A stretch of 17,252 nucleotides of DNA from Deltaproteobacteria bacterium (GCA_003647385.1 QMMT01000007.1:1-17252), one strand, 5' to 3'. Shown: positions 1 to 8,270, numbered from the stretch's first letter. The notes: a model not told the origin generated them from the sequence alone. Translations and numbers: made by a program.

Positions 1-39
1 CATTTAGCAGACAACAATTATATACAGTAAAGAAGGTTG

Positions 40-1584
40 ATGTTAGCAAAGATGAGAGATAACCCAATTAAAATTCTTGTGGTTGATGATGAGGAAGGTA
101 TCCTTGATGTGACGGAAGGGTATTTCCAGCGAAAAGGGTATGAGGTTTATACGGCAGGCAATGGGATTGAAGCTCTTGAAGTCTTGAACAGGGTAACAAT
201 CGGTTGCGTATTTACCGATATTAATATGCCGCAGATGGATGGCTTAAAGCTGGCTGAAAAGATCAGGCAGATAGAAAGTACCCTGCCGGTCGTTATAATG
301 ACAGGGTATCCTTCACTGGAAAATTCTATACAGACATTGAAAAACGGGGTTGTCGATTATCTGATCAAACCTGTTAATCTTGAACAGATGGAGCTGACGC
401 TCAAAAGGATTTTAAGGGAACGTGAGCTTTTTGTTGAGAATCTGATTTTAAAAGAAGAGGTAGAGCGCCAGGAACGCTTAAAAAAACTGAATCGTGAATT
501 GCTGGAAAGAGTTGAGGAAGTCAATACATTGAATCGGGTGATGGAAGATTTCTCTACAACAGATTCAAGTTATGGTATTTTTAATAAAGTCGTTGATTTA
601 GGGGTGGAAGAATTAAAGGCGGATAAAGTTTTTTTCCATATCTATTCTGATCAGGACAAATCCCTGGTGCTTATGGCAAGTTCTGATTGTGGTATTGAAG
701 ATGAGAAGGTTCGTTCATCATTCGGAAGAGATCTTTCAAACACTGCCAGTCAATTTATTCTTGATGTCTTGAGTTCAGATCACAATCCCTGCCTGATTTC
801 AGGATCTGGAAAAAACAAGCATCTTGATGATGTGGTTCATTCGTTAATGGTTGTACCGTTGAAAATCCGGGACAAGATTTTTGGTGTTGCCAGTGCATTC
901 TCGTTTCAAAAAGATAAGCTCTTTGATGAAAAAGATATTTATTATATGAATTTTATTACCCAGAAGGCGGCCGCTGCCATTGAAAATATCGCTTTATATG
1001 AAAATATCTATGATAACCTTTTTTCAACACTCTATGCATTTGTAACTGCACTCGAGGTAAGGGATCTGTATACAAGAAAACATTCAACAAGAGTTGCAAA
1101 ATATGGACATATGATCGCCAGGCAAATGGGTTGCACAGAAGAAGAACTCGATATTATCAGTTTTGCCGGGAGCCTTCATGATATTGGAAAAATAGGCATC
1201 AGGGATGATATCCTCCTGAAACCGGGCCGATTGACAGATGAAGAATATGAAAAGATTAAAGAACATCCTGTGATTGGTGCGGATATCATCAGCAAGCTGG
1301 GACTCTGGGATCAGGAAATGAAAATTATCCGGCATCACCATGAACGGTTTGATGGTAAAGGCTACCCGGATGGAATAAAAGAAGATGAAATCCCTAAGCT
1401 TGCAAGGATTTTATGTGTTGCCGATTCATTTGATGCCATGGCTTCGGACAGGGCATATAGAAAAAAGATGGAGAAAAGTAAGGTCATTGATATCATAGAG
1501 GAAAATTCCGGTACACAATTTGATCCTGAAGCCGTAAAAGCGTTCTTAGAAGTAGCGGATCAGGAGTTGCTGGATGATTTTTAA
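40..1584 (+). CDS. Response regulator with GAF-like and HD-GYP domains (predicted c-di-GMP phosphodiesterase)
   Basis: A predicted cytoplasmic regulator that hydrolyses cyclic di-GMP under the control of phosphorylation. Counting from the ATG at 40, an N-terminal receiver (about residues 9-125) has the acidic pair in VVDDEE, phospho-acceptor D60 and the conserved K110 in LIKP. A coiled linker follows (about 125-165), then a GAF-like region (about 170-320). The C-terminal HD-GYP domain (about 330-510) keeps the HD pair (H380 D381 in HDIGKIG), the HHH cluster and the GYP signature (441-443), so catalysis should be intact. The start is uncertain: an AGAAGG at 31-36 lies only 3 bases before ATG 40 and 15 before ATG 52, and TTG 37 abuts it. 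It precedes a PilZ gene by 82 bases, which fits local c-di-GMP control of motility. Its cognate kinase is not in the window. Family assignment is firm; the link to flagella is inferred from position. Confidence 0.93.
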   Translation: MLAKMRDNPIKILVVDDEEGILDVTEGYFQRKGYEVYTAGNGIEALEVLNRVTIGCVFTDINMPQMDGLKLAEKIRQIESTLPVVIMTGYPSLENSIQTLKNGVVDYLIKPVNLEQMELTLKRILRERELFVENLILKEEVERQERLKKLNRELLERVEEVNTLNRVMEDFSTTDSSYGIFNKVVDLGVEELKADKVFFHIYSDQDKSLVLMASSDCGIEDEKVRSSFGRDLSNTASQFILDVLSSDHNPCLISGSGKNKHLDDVVHSLMVVPLKIRDKIFGVASAFSFQKDKLFDEKDIYYMNFITQKAAAAIENIALYENIYDNLFSTLYAFVTALEVRDLYTRKHSTRVAKYGHMIARQMGCTEEELDIISFAGSLHDIGKIGIRDDILLKPGRLTDEEYEKIKEHPVIGADIISKLGLWDQEMKIIRHHHERFDGKGYPDGIKEDEIPKLARILCVADSFDAMASDRAYRKKMEKSKVIDIIEENSGTQFDPEAVKAFLEVADQELLDDF

Positions 1585-1666
1585 TCGCTTGAGCGTTAGT
1601 TTAAAATGTGTTATTTTATTTTAAAAATTAACTGCATGAAAAGAAAAAACATGGAGTAAATTCACC

Positions 1667-2020
1667 ATGGCTGTCTCCAATAATGATGAAAGACGCAAGC
1701 ATTCCAGAGTTGGGTTTAAAACGGCAATCCAGATATTGCTTGAAGCAGATGGAAGACAAATTAATTTAGTAGGAAGCTCCAGAGATTTAAGCCTTAAAGG
1801 GATATTTGTCAGCACACAAGATAGATTTCCCTGTGGAACAAAATGTTCCATCAAGGTTTGTCTTACCGGCACAAAAGAAAAAATTGAATTACTGATGAAG
1901 GGTACGGTTGTCAGGGACAGTGATAATGGCTTGGGAATAGGGTTTGATTCAATGGATGTAGACTCCTATTCTCATCTTAAAAATATTGTAAACTATAATC
2001 GTGTTGATGCTCAAGCATGA
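1667..2020 (+). CDS. Stand-alone PilZ domain protein (predicted c-di-GMP receptor)
   Basis: A 117-residue single-domain protein. It carries both halves of the PilZ c-di-GMP binding signature: RxxxR at R10-R14 (inside RRKHSR) and DxSxxG at D40-G45 (inside RDLSLKG). The rest is the alternating beta pattern of a PilZ barrel, ending with the 'G(L/I)GIGF' type strand. No signal peptide or membrane segment is visible, so it should be cytoplasmic. The ATG at 1667 is supported by GGAGT at 1653-1657. It sits between the HD-GYP regulator and cheX, so it could pass the c-di-GMP signal to the motor or the chemotaxis proteins, as YcgR-like proteins do. It lacks the YcgR N-terminal domain, so its partner cannot be named from sequence. 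A hairpin overlaps its stop codon. Confidence 0.93.
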   Translation: MAVSNNDERRKHSRVGFKTAIQILLEADGRQINLVGSSRDLSLKGIFVSTQDRFPCGTKCSIKVCLTGTKEKIELLMKGTVVRDSDNGLGIGFDSMDVDSYSHLKNIVNYNRVDAQA

Positions 2021-2027
2021 GCGTCAA
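2004..2027 (+). terminator. Hairpin overlapping the PilZ stop codon (possible weak terminator or processing site)
   Basis: TTGATGCTCA (2004-2013) can pair with TGAGCGTCAA (2018-2027) around an AGCA loop, giving a 10-bp stem with one G-U pair. The TGA stop of the PilZ gene (2018-2020) lies in the right arm. Only three T follow, so a strong intrinsic terminator is unlikely. Partial attenuation or mRNA processing between the PilZ and cheX messages is possible. Confidence 0.35.
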
Positions 2028-2058
2028 TTTAAAGCTGAATTATTAAAAGATATATTTT

Positions 2059-2520
2059 ATGGATGTTAAACTTGTAAATCCTTTTATCAATGCAACGATT
2101 AATGTTTTAGAAACCATGGCTTTTATGACGGTGGATGCCGGTAAGCCCTACCTTAAAAAAGATGATGTTGCTATTGGGGATGTGTCTGGGATTTTAGGAC
2201 TTACCGGGGTTGCCAATGGAACAATAGCCGTAACTTTTGAAGAAAAATGCATTTTAGCCATAGTGTCTAATATGTTTGGTGAAACCATGACGGAACTGAA
2301 CAGTGAAATTACGGATGCGGTAGGAGAACTGACAAATATGATTTCAGGTCAGGCAAGACGGGAACTCGGAGAGATGGGAAGAGTACTTAAAGCTGCCATC
2401 CCTTCGGTTGTTACCGGAAGAGGTCATAGCATCATTCACTTTACCAATGGCCCAAAGATTGCTATTCCATTTGAGACCAACAATGGAAAATTTACAATTG
2501 AGGTCTGCTTTGAAAGATAG
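2059..2520 (+). CDS. cheX: CheX-type CheY-P phosphatase
   Basis: A 153-residue protein of the CheC/CheX/FliY phosphatase family, which dephosphorylates CheY-P and so resets the flagellar motor signal. The single active-site helix DAVGELTNMISGQAR carries the catalytic ExxN pair, E90 and N93. Only one such helix is present, as in CheX; CheC normally has two. The N-terminal part (NPFINATINVLETMAFM) and the Gly-rich strand ISGILG-like segment (VSGILGLTG) also match the family. No strong Shine-Dalgarno is visible before the ATG at 2059, so translation may depend on upstream genes. The next gene, 32 bases downstream, is a canonical cheY, its expected substrate, which supports the assignment. Confidence 0.9.
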   Translation: MDVKLVNPFINATINVLETMAFMTVDAGKPYLKKDDVAIGDVSGILGLTGVANGTIAVTFEEKCILAIVSNMFGETMTELNSEITDAVGELTNMISGQARRELGEMGRVLKAAIPSVVTGRGHSIIHFTNGPKIAIPFETNNGKFTIEVCFER

Positions 2521-2552
2521 AAAGGCTGTTTAATACAAAGAAGGAGGAAAAT

Positions 2553-2933
2553 GTGGCAATGGATACATCCATCAAAATTTTGATTGTTGACGATTTTGCT
2601 ACCATGCGCCGTATTCTTAAGAATATTTTAAAACAGCTTGGTTTTAAGAATCTTGTGGAAGCTGATGATGGTACAACTGCCTGGGATGTATTGGAAGGCC
2701 AGGGGATAGATCTGATTATATCAGATTGGAATATGCCTAAAATGACGGGTCTTGAGCTTCTAAAAAAAGTCCGGGCAAGTGATACGTATAAAAGCACTCC
2801 TTTTTTGATGGTTACGGCTGAAGCTCAAAAACAAAATGTTATAGAAGCTGTTCAGGCAGGCGTTTCAAATTATGTTGTCAAACCGTTTACAGCAGAAGCA
2901 ATTTCAGACAAACTCGATAAGATTTTAAAATAA
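2553..2933 (+). CDS. cheY: Chemotaxis response regulator CheY
   Basis: A 126-residue single receiver domain of the true CheY kind. When phosphorylated by CheA it binds the flagellar switch (FliM/FliN) and changes rotation. Acidic pocket D13 D14, phospho-acceptor D58 in [11 protein letters not shown]88, Y107 and K110 correspond to E. coli D12 D13, D57, T87, Y106 and K109, and the Trp after the acceptor Asp is also kept. The AAGGAGG at 2541-2547 lies 5 bases before GTG 2553 and 11 before the in-frame ATG 2559. GTG is preferred, but ATG 2559 would remove only two residues. The stop overlaps the ATG of the next gene (TAATG), so the two are translationally coupled. No cheA is visible in this window. 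Confidence 0.96.
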   Translation: MAMDTSIKILIVDDFATMRRILKNILKQLGFKNLVEADDGTTAWDVLEGQGIDLIISDWNMPKMTGLELLKKVRASDTYKSTPFLMVTAEAQKQNVIEAVQAGVSNYVVKPFTAEAISDKLDKILK

Positions 2934-3994
2934 TGATTGTCCCGACAACTGCTGCAAAAAATGACCCTGAAATAGTCCGTGATCCGGAATTCAAGAAAAA
3001 AGAGTTTGACCGGGTAGGGATAGCCGGTGTCAGTAAAGGGCTGATGAAAGTTCTTGGTACGGTAAGAAAGGTATCAAAATCTGATTCTTCCGTGTTGATT
3101 ACGGGGGAAAGCGGTACAGGTAAGGAATTAATAGCAAAAGCCATTCATAAAAATAGTTCAAGAAGTAACGGCCCCATGGTCGTCATCAATTGCGGTGCTA
3201 TCCCTGGTGAACTTCTGGAAAGTGAATTGTTCGGACATGAGAAAGGCGCTTTCACAGGTGCTCATCGTTCCAGAATCGGGCGGTTTGAAATTGCAGATCA
3301 TGGAACGATTTTTTTAGATGAAATCGGGGATATGAGTCCTGAATTACAGGTCAAATTACTGAGAGCAATTCAGGAAAGACAGTTCGAACGTGTCGGTGGA
3401 ACCACTACCATTGAGGTGGATATAAGGGTGATATCTGCAACAAACAAAGATTTGCCCGCAGCAATTTTGGAGGGATTATTCAGAGAAGACCTCTATTATC
3501 GTCTTAATGTTATTCCCCTTCATATCCTGCCGCTGCGTGAACGAAAAGAAGATATCCTTGTATTAACAGATCATTTCCAAAATTATCTGACCAAAAGGTC
3601 GAATGGCTATCAAGTAAAAATTTTTAGCGAGAATTCCAAACAGGCTTTGCTTCACTATGATTGGCCCGGAAATATCCGAGAACTTGAAAACTTAATTGAA
3701 AGATTATCCGTTCTTGTTGAAAATCAAACAATTGAACCCCACGATCTGCCGGAAAATATTACCAATAGATCGCCTGGAAGTACGCCTATCTCTGTGATAT
3801 CTGTTTTTAATAACGAGATTGGGTTTAATGATGCCGTGGATCAATATCAAAGATCTTTGATACGTCATGCTCTGGATGAAACCGGATGGGTTAAGGCAAG
3901 GGCTGCAGAGCTTTTACAAATGAATAGAACCACTCTTGTGGAAAAAATAAAAAAAATGAATATAGAACCGGAAAGTGCGGCACCTGTTTTTTGA
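2933..3994 (+). CDS. FleQ-like sigma-54 activator without a receiver domain
   Basis: A 353-residue bacterial enhancer-binding protein that remodels sigma-54 RNA polymerase using ATP. It has a short N-terminal extension (about 1-27) with no receiver or PAS domain. The AAA+ domain follows: Walker A GESGTGKE (58-65), sigma-54 contact loop GAFTGA (105-110), Walker B IFLDE (126-130) and the arginine-finger region [10 protein letters not shown]-terminal Fis-type helix-turn-helix (about 305-345) contains [13 protein letters not shown], close in style to FleQ/FlrA. FleQ/FlrA proteins are the top regulators of polar flagella and often do not depend on phosphorylation. A motif equivalent to FleQ LFRS before Walker A is not clearly present, so c-di-GMP control is uncertain. 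The start overlaps the cheY stop by one base. It may act on the sigma-54 promoter at 4144-4159. Confidence 0.9.
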   Translation: MIVPTTAAKNDPEIVRDPEFKKKEFDRVGIAGVSKGLMKVLGTVRKVSKSDSSVLITGESGTGKELIAKAIHKNSSRSNGPMVVINCGAIPGELLESELFGHEKGAFTGAHRSRIGRFEIADHGTIFLDEIGDMSPELQVKLLRAIQERQFERVGGTTTIEVDIRVISATNKDLPAAILEGLFREDLYYRLNVIPLHILPLRERKEDILVLTDHFQNYLTKRSNGYQVKIFSENSKQALLHYDWPGNIRELENLIERLSVLVENQTIEPHDLPENITNRSPGSTPISVISVFNNEIGFNDAVDQYQRSLIRHALDETGWVKARAAELLQMNRTTLVEKIKKMNIEPESAAPVF

Positions 3995-4143
3995 TTTCAG
4001 ATAAGCGTCATTTTTTTGTCATTTTCATGTGCTGTTGATTTTTTTTAAATTCAAGCCCCACTTGCCTGAGTAAACCAGTTTAGAATGCATCATTGCTTCG
4101 CTCCTTGATTTTCTCTGTTATGATAAGTATAATTGATAATATA

Positions 4144-4159
4144 TGGCATACTACTTGCT
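4144..4159 (+). promoter_or_regulatory. Sigma-54 (-24/-12) promoter for the TPR protein and FlrC-like regulator
   Basis: TGGCAT-ACTAC-TTGCT matches the -24/-12 consensus TGGCAC-N5-TTGCA at all invariant bases, with GG and GC correctly spaced. Transcription should start near 4170, about 47 bases before the ATG at 4217. It lies in the 222-base gap after the FleQ-like activator gene, which is a natural candidate regulator. Confidence 0.88.
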
Positions 4160-4216
4160 TTGATTTAAGATGTGGCATCTTGAAATGACATAAATCCATA
4201 TAGCAAAGTAAAGATT

Positions 4217-6829
4217 ATGAGTAAACCAAATTACAAATCACATCAGTTGTTTAAAGGATTGCAAGTCCTGATTTTATCACTTCTCGTGTTCCATTTTTCA
4301 TCACATATTGCAGTGGCAAAGCAGGCAGTGATGAAGAAAATTTTGATACAGGCAAATCCATTGGCTGTAAAATTTTTTGTGACCCAAAATATTCCCGTTA
4401 AAGTCATCCAGGTTGAAAAAAGAGAGCTTTTGGTTGCTTTAAAAAATGTGAAATTAGAAAAAGGCTTCAAGATATTGGGAAAAGAAAAATCAGCCATTAA
4501 GCATGTTGCTCTGGAAACCCTGCAGGGCAATGTGATTGCTGTTGTTTTAACCAGTCATCAACCCTATGGAACTATTCGATCTGGGTTCAATAAAGCAGAT
4601 TCAAGCTTTACCGTTAACCTTGAAAAAAAGCCGGAAAAAACAGTGACCGTGCCGGAGCCGACTGTAAAAGAACTTGAAAAAAAACACAGTGCCCCGAAAG
4701 TAGTAAAGGGCTCGACACCCGATTCTATGAAAGGGATCCAAAAAGAAACAGCAAAAAAGGCTGTGACAGAGCCTGTAAAGGCAATAAAAAAAATATCACC
4801 TCAAAAGCCTGATCCGTTAAAGCCAATTCGTAAAATGGCATCAAAGGAACCTGTCAAAATAGTAACACCACCTGCCTATGCCCTGCATAGAAGGGAGCAA
4901 AGTAAGTATAAAGGAGATATCAGTGATCTTGCCCGCGCTATTGATGGATCTCAATGTGATTCGAAACAGATCGGCAATTCAATACTTCTTTTAAAAAAAG
5001 ATTTGTATGAAGAGGCGTTTGAGGTGCTGGATCAATATATTTTTCAGGAAAATTTTACCTGTCTTGAACAGGCATATTTTTTAAGAGCCTATGCATTTTA
5101 CAAAACCGTGGGAAAAGATGATTTTGCTCAATTAATGAAGGCTGAACGACTGTTTCAGGATGCATTGGTATCCTATCCTAAATCATCATTACTTGCCTAT
5201 GGATATTCTGCCATTGGAATGATTCAAAAAAAATTGAATAATGTTTCAGCTGCTGAAGGGTATTTTAATATTGTCAAGCAGGGGTATCTTACGTATTCGG
5301 GTCTTGCTGAGATCATGTATCATCTGGCAGAGATATATGACGAAAAAGGCTATCTGGATAAAGCATTAAGATATTATAAACAGGTCTTTGAAGATACGGT
5401 GGAGAACAACTATATACCCGATGCCGGGATTGGATATGGTAAAGCGCTTTTTAAAAAAAGACAGTACCTGGATTCATTGACGGTTTTAAATTATGTTGTG
5501 GCGTCTAATCCTAAAAAGGTTTATGATTCCTATGAGTTGCTGCTTCACATTGGGAATGCCAATTTTGAAGTGGGCTTAAGCAAAGCTGCCAGACAAACCC
5601 TTACTCGCGTGTTAAATTTATTCCCGCAGGTTGAAGGCCGGGATATTATTTTAAGTAAAATCGGTCATACCTATGGTATGGAAAATAATCAGGAAAAAGC
5701 CATTAAAATTTATGAACTGGTCAGGGAAAAATTTCCTGACTCCGAAGGATATGTGGCCAGTTCTATCGGGATTGCACGATATTTAAAAACAGACGAAGGA
5801 AAAATTGAAATTTATGAAATGATAAAAATTAAATTCCCTAAAAATAAATTTGCCAGAATTTCCATGATGCGCCTGGCAGAAATTTATCTGGCAACGGGTG
5901 AATACAATAAATGTATAAAAGAAATAGAACAATTATTATCGACACATCCAAGGGGGTTGCGGTACGAAGCGGTTAAGTTGATGCAAAAAGCTTATGAGGC
6001 CCTGTTTCAAAAACAACTTAAGTCAGATGACTATACAAAGGTGTTGAACCGATATGAATTTGAGCACGAAAGACTCGACAGAATGGGAAGCAGAAAAATT
6101 GCTTTTAGCGTCGGGCTTGCATATCTTGAAGCAAAATTATTTGAAGAATCATTTAATCATTTGATTAATGCGTACAAACAATATAAAAGATCTTCAAGAT
6201 CATCACAATTGCTTTTCGGGTTAGGTGTAGCAATGGATGAGTCCGGCAGGGATGACGATGCATTAAAATTATTTAATGCATTCTCAAAAAGATTCCCTAA
6301 AAATAAACATCGAGTAGAAACGCTGTCACGGGCAGGAGATATCTATCTTGAGAAAAAAAAATATAAACGGTCTTCAGCAAAATTTAAGGAAGCATTCAAA
6401 ATTTCAAAAACACACCTTGATAAAGGAAAGATTTTAATTTTGCATTCAAATGTATATGCAAAAAAGGGAGATCTGAAAACTGCGTCCCAATTCCATGAGA
6501 AGGCAATAAAAGAAATTGCTTTGGCACCGGGTGAAAATTATGAAATTTTAACGGATGCATATAAAGAATTGGGGCAAACATATATATCTTTGAAAAAATA
6601 TATAAAAGCTGCTGATGCTTATTTGAAAGCATTAAGTTTTTCAAAAAATGATCGGGAAAAGGCAAACCTTGGATTTCTGCTCGGGGATGCATATCAAAAG
6701 GGAAATATTATTCCAAAAGCCAAAGAGGCATTTAAACAGGTGGTTGCATCTTATGATTCAGTGTGGGCAAGACTTGCCCAGCATCGACTGAATACATTTG
6801 AATTAGCTCAGATGGTTCAAAGCTCTTAG
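4217..6829 (+). CDS. Large exported TPR-repeat protein (possible flagellar motor scaffold)
   Basis: An 870-residue protein with no assigned family name. It begins with a basic stretch and a hydrophobic segment (about 12-34) that reads as a signal peptide or anchor, so it is probably periplasmic. Residues about 40-138 are beta-rich and resemble an AMIN-like domain. Residues about 138-225 are a Lys/Pro/Glu low-complexity linker. From about 250 to the end there are many degenerate tetratricopeptide repeats (for example AEIYLATGEYNKCIKEIEQ, and LGQTYISLKKYIKAADAYL near the C-terminus). It contains few cysteines; C247 and C282 flank the first repeat. It is the first gene after a sigma-54 promoter and lies 25 bases before a flagellar regulator, so a flagellar role is likely. 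The order beta-domain, linker, TPR superhelix resembles Campylobacter PflA, a periplasmic stator scaffold; this is inference. No strong ribosome site precedes the ATG. Confidence 0.88.
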   Translation: MSKPNYKSHQLFKGLQVLILSLLVFHFSSHIAVAKQAVMKKILIQANPLAVKFFVTQNIPVKVIQVEKRELLVALKNVKLEKGFKILGKEKSAIKHVALETLQGNVIAVVLTSHQPYGTIRSGFNKADSSFTVNLEKKPEKTVTVPEPTVKELEKKHSAPKVVKGSTPDSMKGIQKETAKKAVTEPVKAIKKISPQKPDPLKPIRKMASKEPVKIVTPPAYALHRREQSKYKGDISDLARAIDGSQCDSKQIGNSILLLKKDLYEEAFEVLDQYIFQENFTCLEQAYFLRAYAFYKTVGKDDFAQLMKAERLFQDALVSYPKSSLLAYGYSAIGMIQKKLNNVSAAEGYFNIVKQGYLTYSGLAEIMYHLAEIYDEKGYLDKALRYYKQVFEDTVENNYIPDAGIGYGKALFKKRQYLDSLTVLNYVVASNPKKVYDSYELLLHIGNANFEVGLSKAARQTLTRVLNLFPQVEGRDIILSKIGHTYGMENNQEKAIKIYELVREKFPDSEGYVASSIGIARYLKTDEGKIEIYEMIKIKFPKNKFARISMMRLAEIYLATGEYNKCIKEIEQLLSTHPRGLRYEAVKLMQKAYEALFQKQLKSDDYTKVLNRYEFEHERLDRMGSRKIAFSVGLAYLEAKLFEESFNHLINAYKQYKRSSRSSQLLFGLGVAMDESGRDDDALKLFNAFSKRFPKNKHRVETLSRAGDIYLEKKKYKRSSAKFKEAFKISKTHLDKGKILILHSNVYAKKGDLKTASQFHEKAIKEIALAPGENYEILTDAYKELGQTYISLKKYIKAADAYLKALSFSKNDREKANLGFLLGDAYQKGNIIPKAKEAFKQVVASYDSVWARLAQHRLNTFELAQMVQSS

Positions 6830-6854
6830 GAGGTTTTAAGGACACAAAAAAAAT

Positions 6855-8222
6855 ATGCCGGGACATAGAATTTTTATTATACTTGAAAATCCTAAGGAGA
6901 GAATGGAATATGTCCGGTTTTTTGAGGACCTTGGTTTTTTGGTAGATGCTACCCCTGATGGCTCGAATGCACTCTCATATCTTATCGAGAAAAAACCGGA
7001 TGTGGTCATTGCAGATATTGGAACGCCCTCTTTTTGTGCCAGTGAGTACTTAAAAAAAGTTGACGAAGCCAAACTCCTGTGCCAGACCATTATTCTTACA
7101 GCAGAGCCTGTTGTTGAGCACGCGGTAAATTTAATGAAACTTGGTGCCCTGGATTATTTAATCAAGCCTGTTGAAATAGAACAGCTTGAGTTGAGTACAA
7201 AAAGAGCATTGCTGGCATCGAAACCAAAACTTCTTCCCAAAAAGGTGTCGCCGTCACATCATAAAAAAGTTCAAATCATTACCCGGGACAAAGGTATCCA
7301 AAAGCTTTTCACCCTGGCGTCAAAAGTTGCTAATTCAAGTGCTTCCATATTGATCCAGGGAGAAAGCGGCACGGGTAAAGAACTGTTTGCAAAATATATC
7401 CATGAAAAGAGTGACAGATACAATAGACCGTTTGTCGCAGTAAACTGCGCTGCATTGCCGGAAAATCTTCTGGAAAGTGAACTTTTTGGTCATGAAAAAG
7501 GTGCCTTCACCGGCGCCATATCAAGAAAGACCGGTAAATTTGAATTGGCACATAAAGGGACCCTGTTTTTAGATGAGATTACGGAGATGCAATTTCATCT
7601 TCAGGCAAAACTGCTCAGGGTCCTTCAGGAAAAGGTTGTGGACCGGGTTGGCGGAACCGAACCTGTTGATGTGGATGTCCGGGTGGTTGCCACAACAAAT
7701 CGAGATGCAAAACAGGCCGTTGAAAAAGGTGATTTCAGAGAAGACCTTTTTTACAGATTGAACACTATTCCCCTGGTCATTCCGCCTTTGAGAGATCGAA
7801 AAGGAGATCTTGAAGTACTTTGTAATTTTTTTGTTCAAAAATATTGTAAAATTGACGGCCGTCATGTCAAAGGCTTGACAAAACGGGCTGTATCCCTCCT
7901 TAGCCGGCATTCCTTTCCCGGCAATGTTAGAGAACTTGAAAATATTATTCACAGAGCAGTCCTGCTTGCAGATTCTGATTTGATCGAACCCAATGATCTT
8001 CTCATCGATGGAGTGGAACAAAAGGATGATTTGACTGGCCCGGATGCTGATCAGGGCGTTGGCCCTGAACCCAGTTCATTAAAAGAGATGGAACAGAAAA
8101 TGATTTTTAAAACCCTTGACCAAACCGAGGGTAACAGAACCCATGCTGCAAAAATTCTGGGTATCAGTGTCCGGACCCTTCGAAATAAACTCAATGAGTA
8201 TAAAGAAAAAAAACTGATTTAG
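6855..8222 (+). CDS. FlrC/FleR-like sigma-54 response regulator with degenerate receiver
   Basis: A 455-residue activator with the order receiver, AAA+, Fis helix-turn-helix, as in FlrC/FleR/FlgR, which turn on rod, ring and hook operons. The receiver (about 4-120) keeps D54, T82 and K104, but the usual acidic pair is replaced by E11-N12 (IILENPKE), so metal binding and phosphorylation may be altered. Walker A is GESGTGKE (169-176), GAFTGA is 216-221 and Walker B TLFLDE is 236-241. The C-terminal segment 409-455 contains LGISVRTLRNKLNEY, typical of the FlrC/FleR class. AAGGA at 6838-6842 precedes the ATG by 12 bases. A partner histidine kinase (FlrB/FleS) would be expected beside it but is not in the window. 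It lies immediately before the flgB operon promoter, its most likely target. Confidence 0.92.
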   Translation: MPGHRIFIILENPKERMEYVRFFEDLGFLVDATPDGSNALSYLIEKKPDVVIADIGTPSFCASEYLKKVDEAKLLCQTIILTAEPVVEHAVNLMKLGALDYLIKPVEIEQLELSTKRALLASKPKLLPKKVSPSHHKKVQIITRDKGIQKLFTLASKVANSSASILIQGESGTGKELFAKYIHEKSDRYNRPFVAVNCAALPENLLESELFGHEKGAFTGAISRKTGKFELAHKGTLFLDEITEMQFHLQAKLLRVLQEKVVDRVGGTEPVDVDVRVVATTNRDAKQAVEKGDFREDLFYRLNTIPLVIPPLRDRKGDLEVLCNFFVQKYCKIDGRHVKGLTKRAVSLLSRHSFPGNVRELENIIHRAVLLADSDLIEPNDLLIDGVEQKDDLTGPDADQGVGPEPSSLKEMEQKMIFKTLDQTEGNRTHAAKILGISVRTLRNKLNEYKEKKLI

Positions 8223-8227
8223 GTTTT

Positions 8228-8243
8228 AGGCATATAAATTGCA
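8228..8243 (+). promoter_or_regulatory. Sigma-54 (-24/-12) promoter of the flgB-motE operon
   Basis: AGGCAT-ATAAA-TTGCA carries the invariant GG and GC with exact spacing and matches TGGCAC-N5-TTGCA except for the first base and the sixth. Transcription should start near 8254, about 58 bases before flgB. It begins only 5 bases after the stop codon of the FlrC-like activator gene. Confidence 0.85.
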
Positions 8244-8270
8244 AAAGCCTTAATTATGGAAAAGGTTTTT
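8243..8270 (+). terminator. Hairpin between the FlrC-like gene and flgB (weak terminator candidate)
   Basis: AAAAGCCTT (8243-8251) can pair with AAGGTTTTT (8262-8270), a 9-bp stem with one G-U pair and a 10-base loop. It is A-rich on the left and T-rich on the right. The left arm lies upstream of the predicted flgB start site, so only read-through transcripts from the TPR operon would form it. GC content of the stem is low, so strength is doubtful. Confidence 0.3.

Noticed and set aside
1120..1135. Sigma-54-like AGGCAA-ATGGG-TTGCA inside the HD-GYP gene
   Set aside because: The spacing fits, but it lies within a conserved coding region with no gene start downstream at a sensible distance; probably chance.
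4007..4020. GTCATTTTTTTGTC, similar to the Pseudomonas FleQ box
   Set aside because: One half-site is imperfect, the centre is a T run, and no matching site was found before the promoter at 16962.
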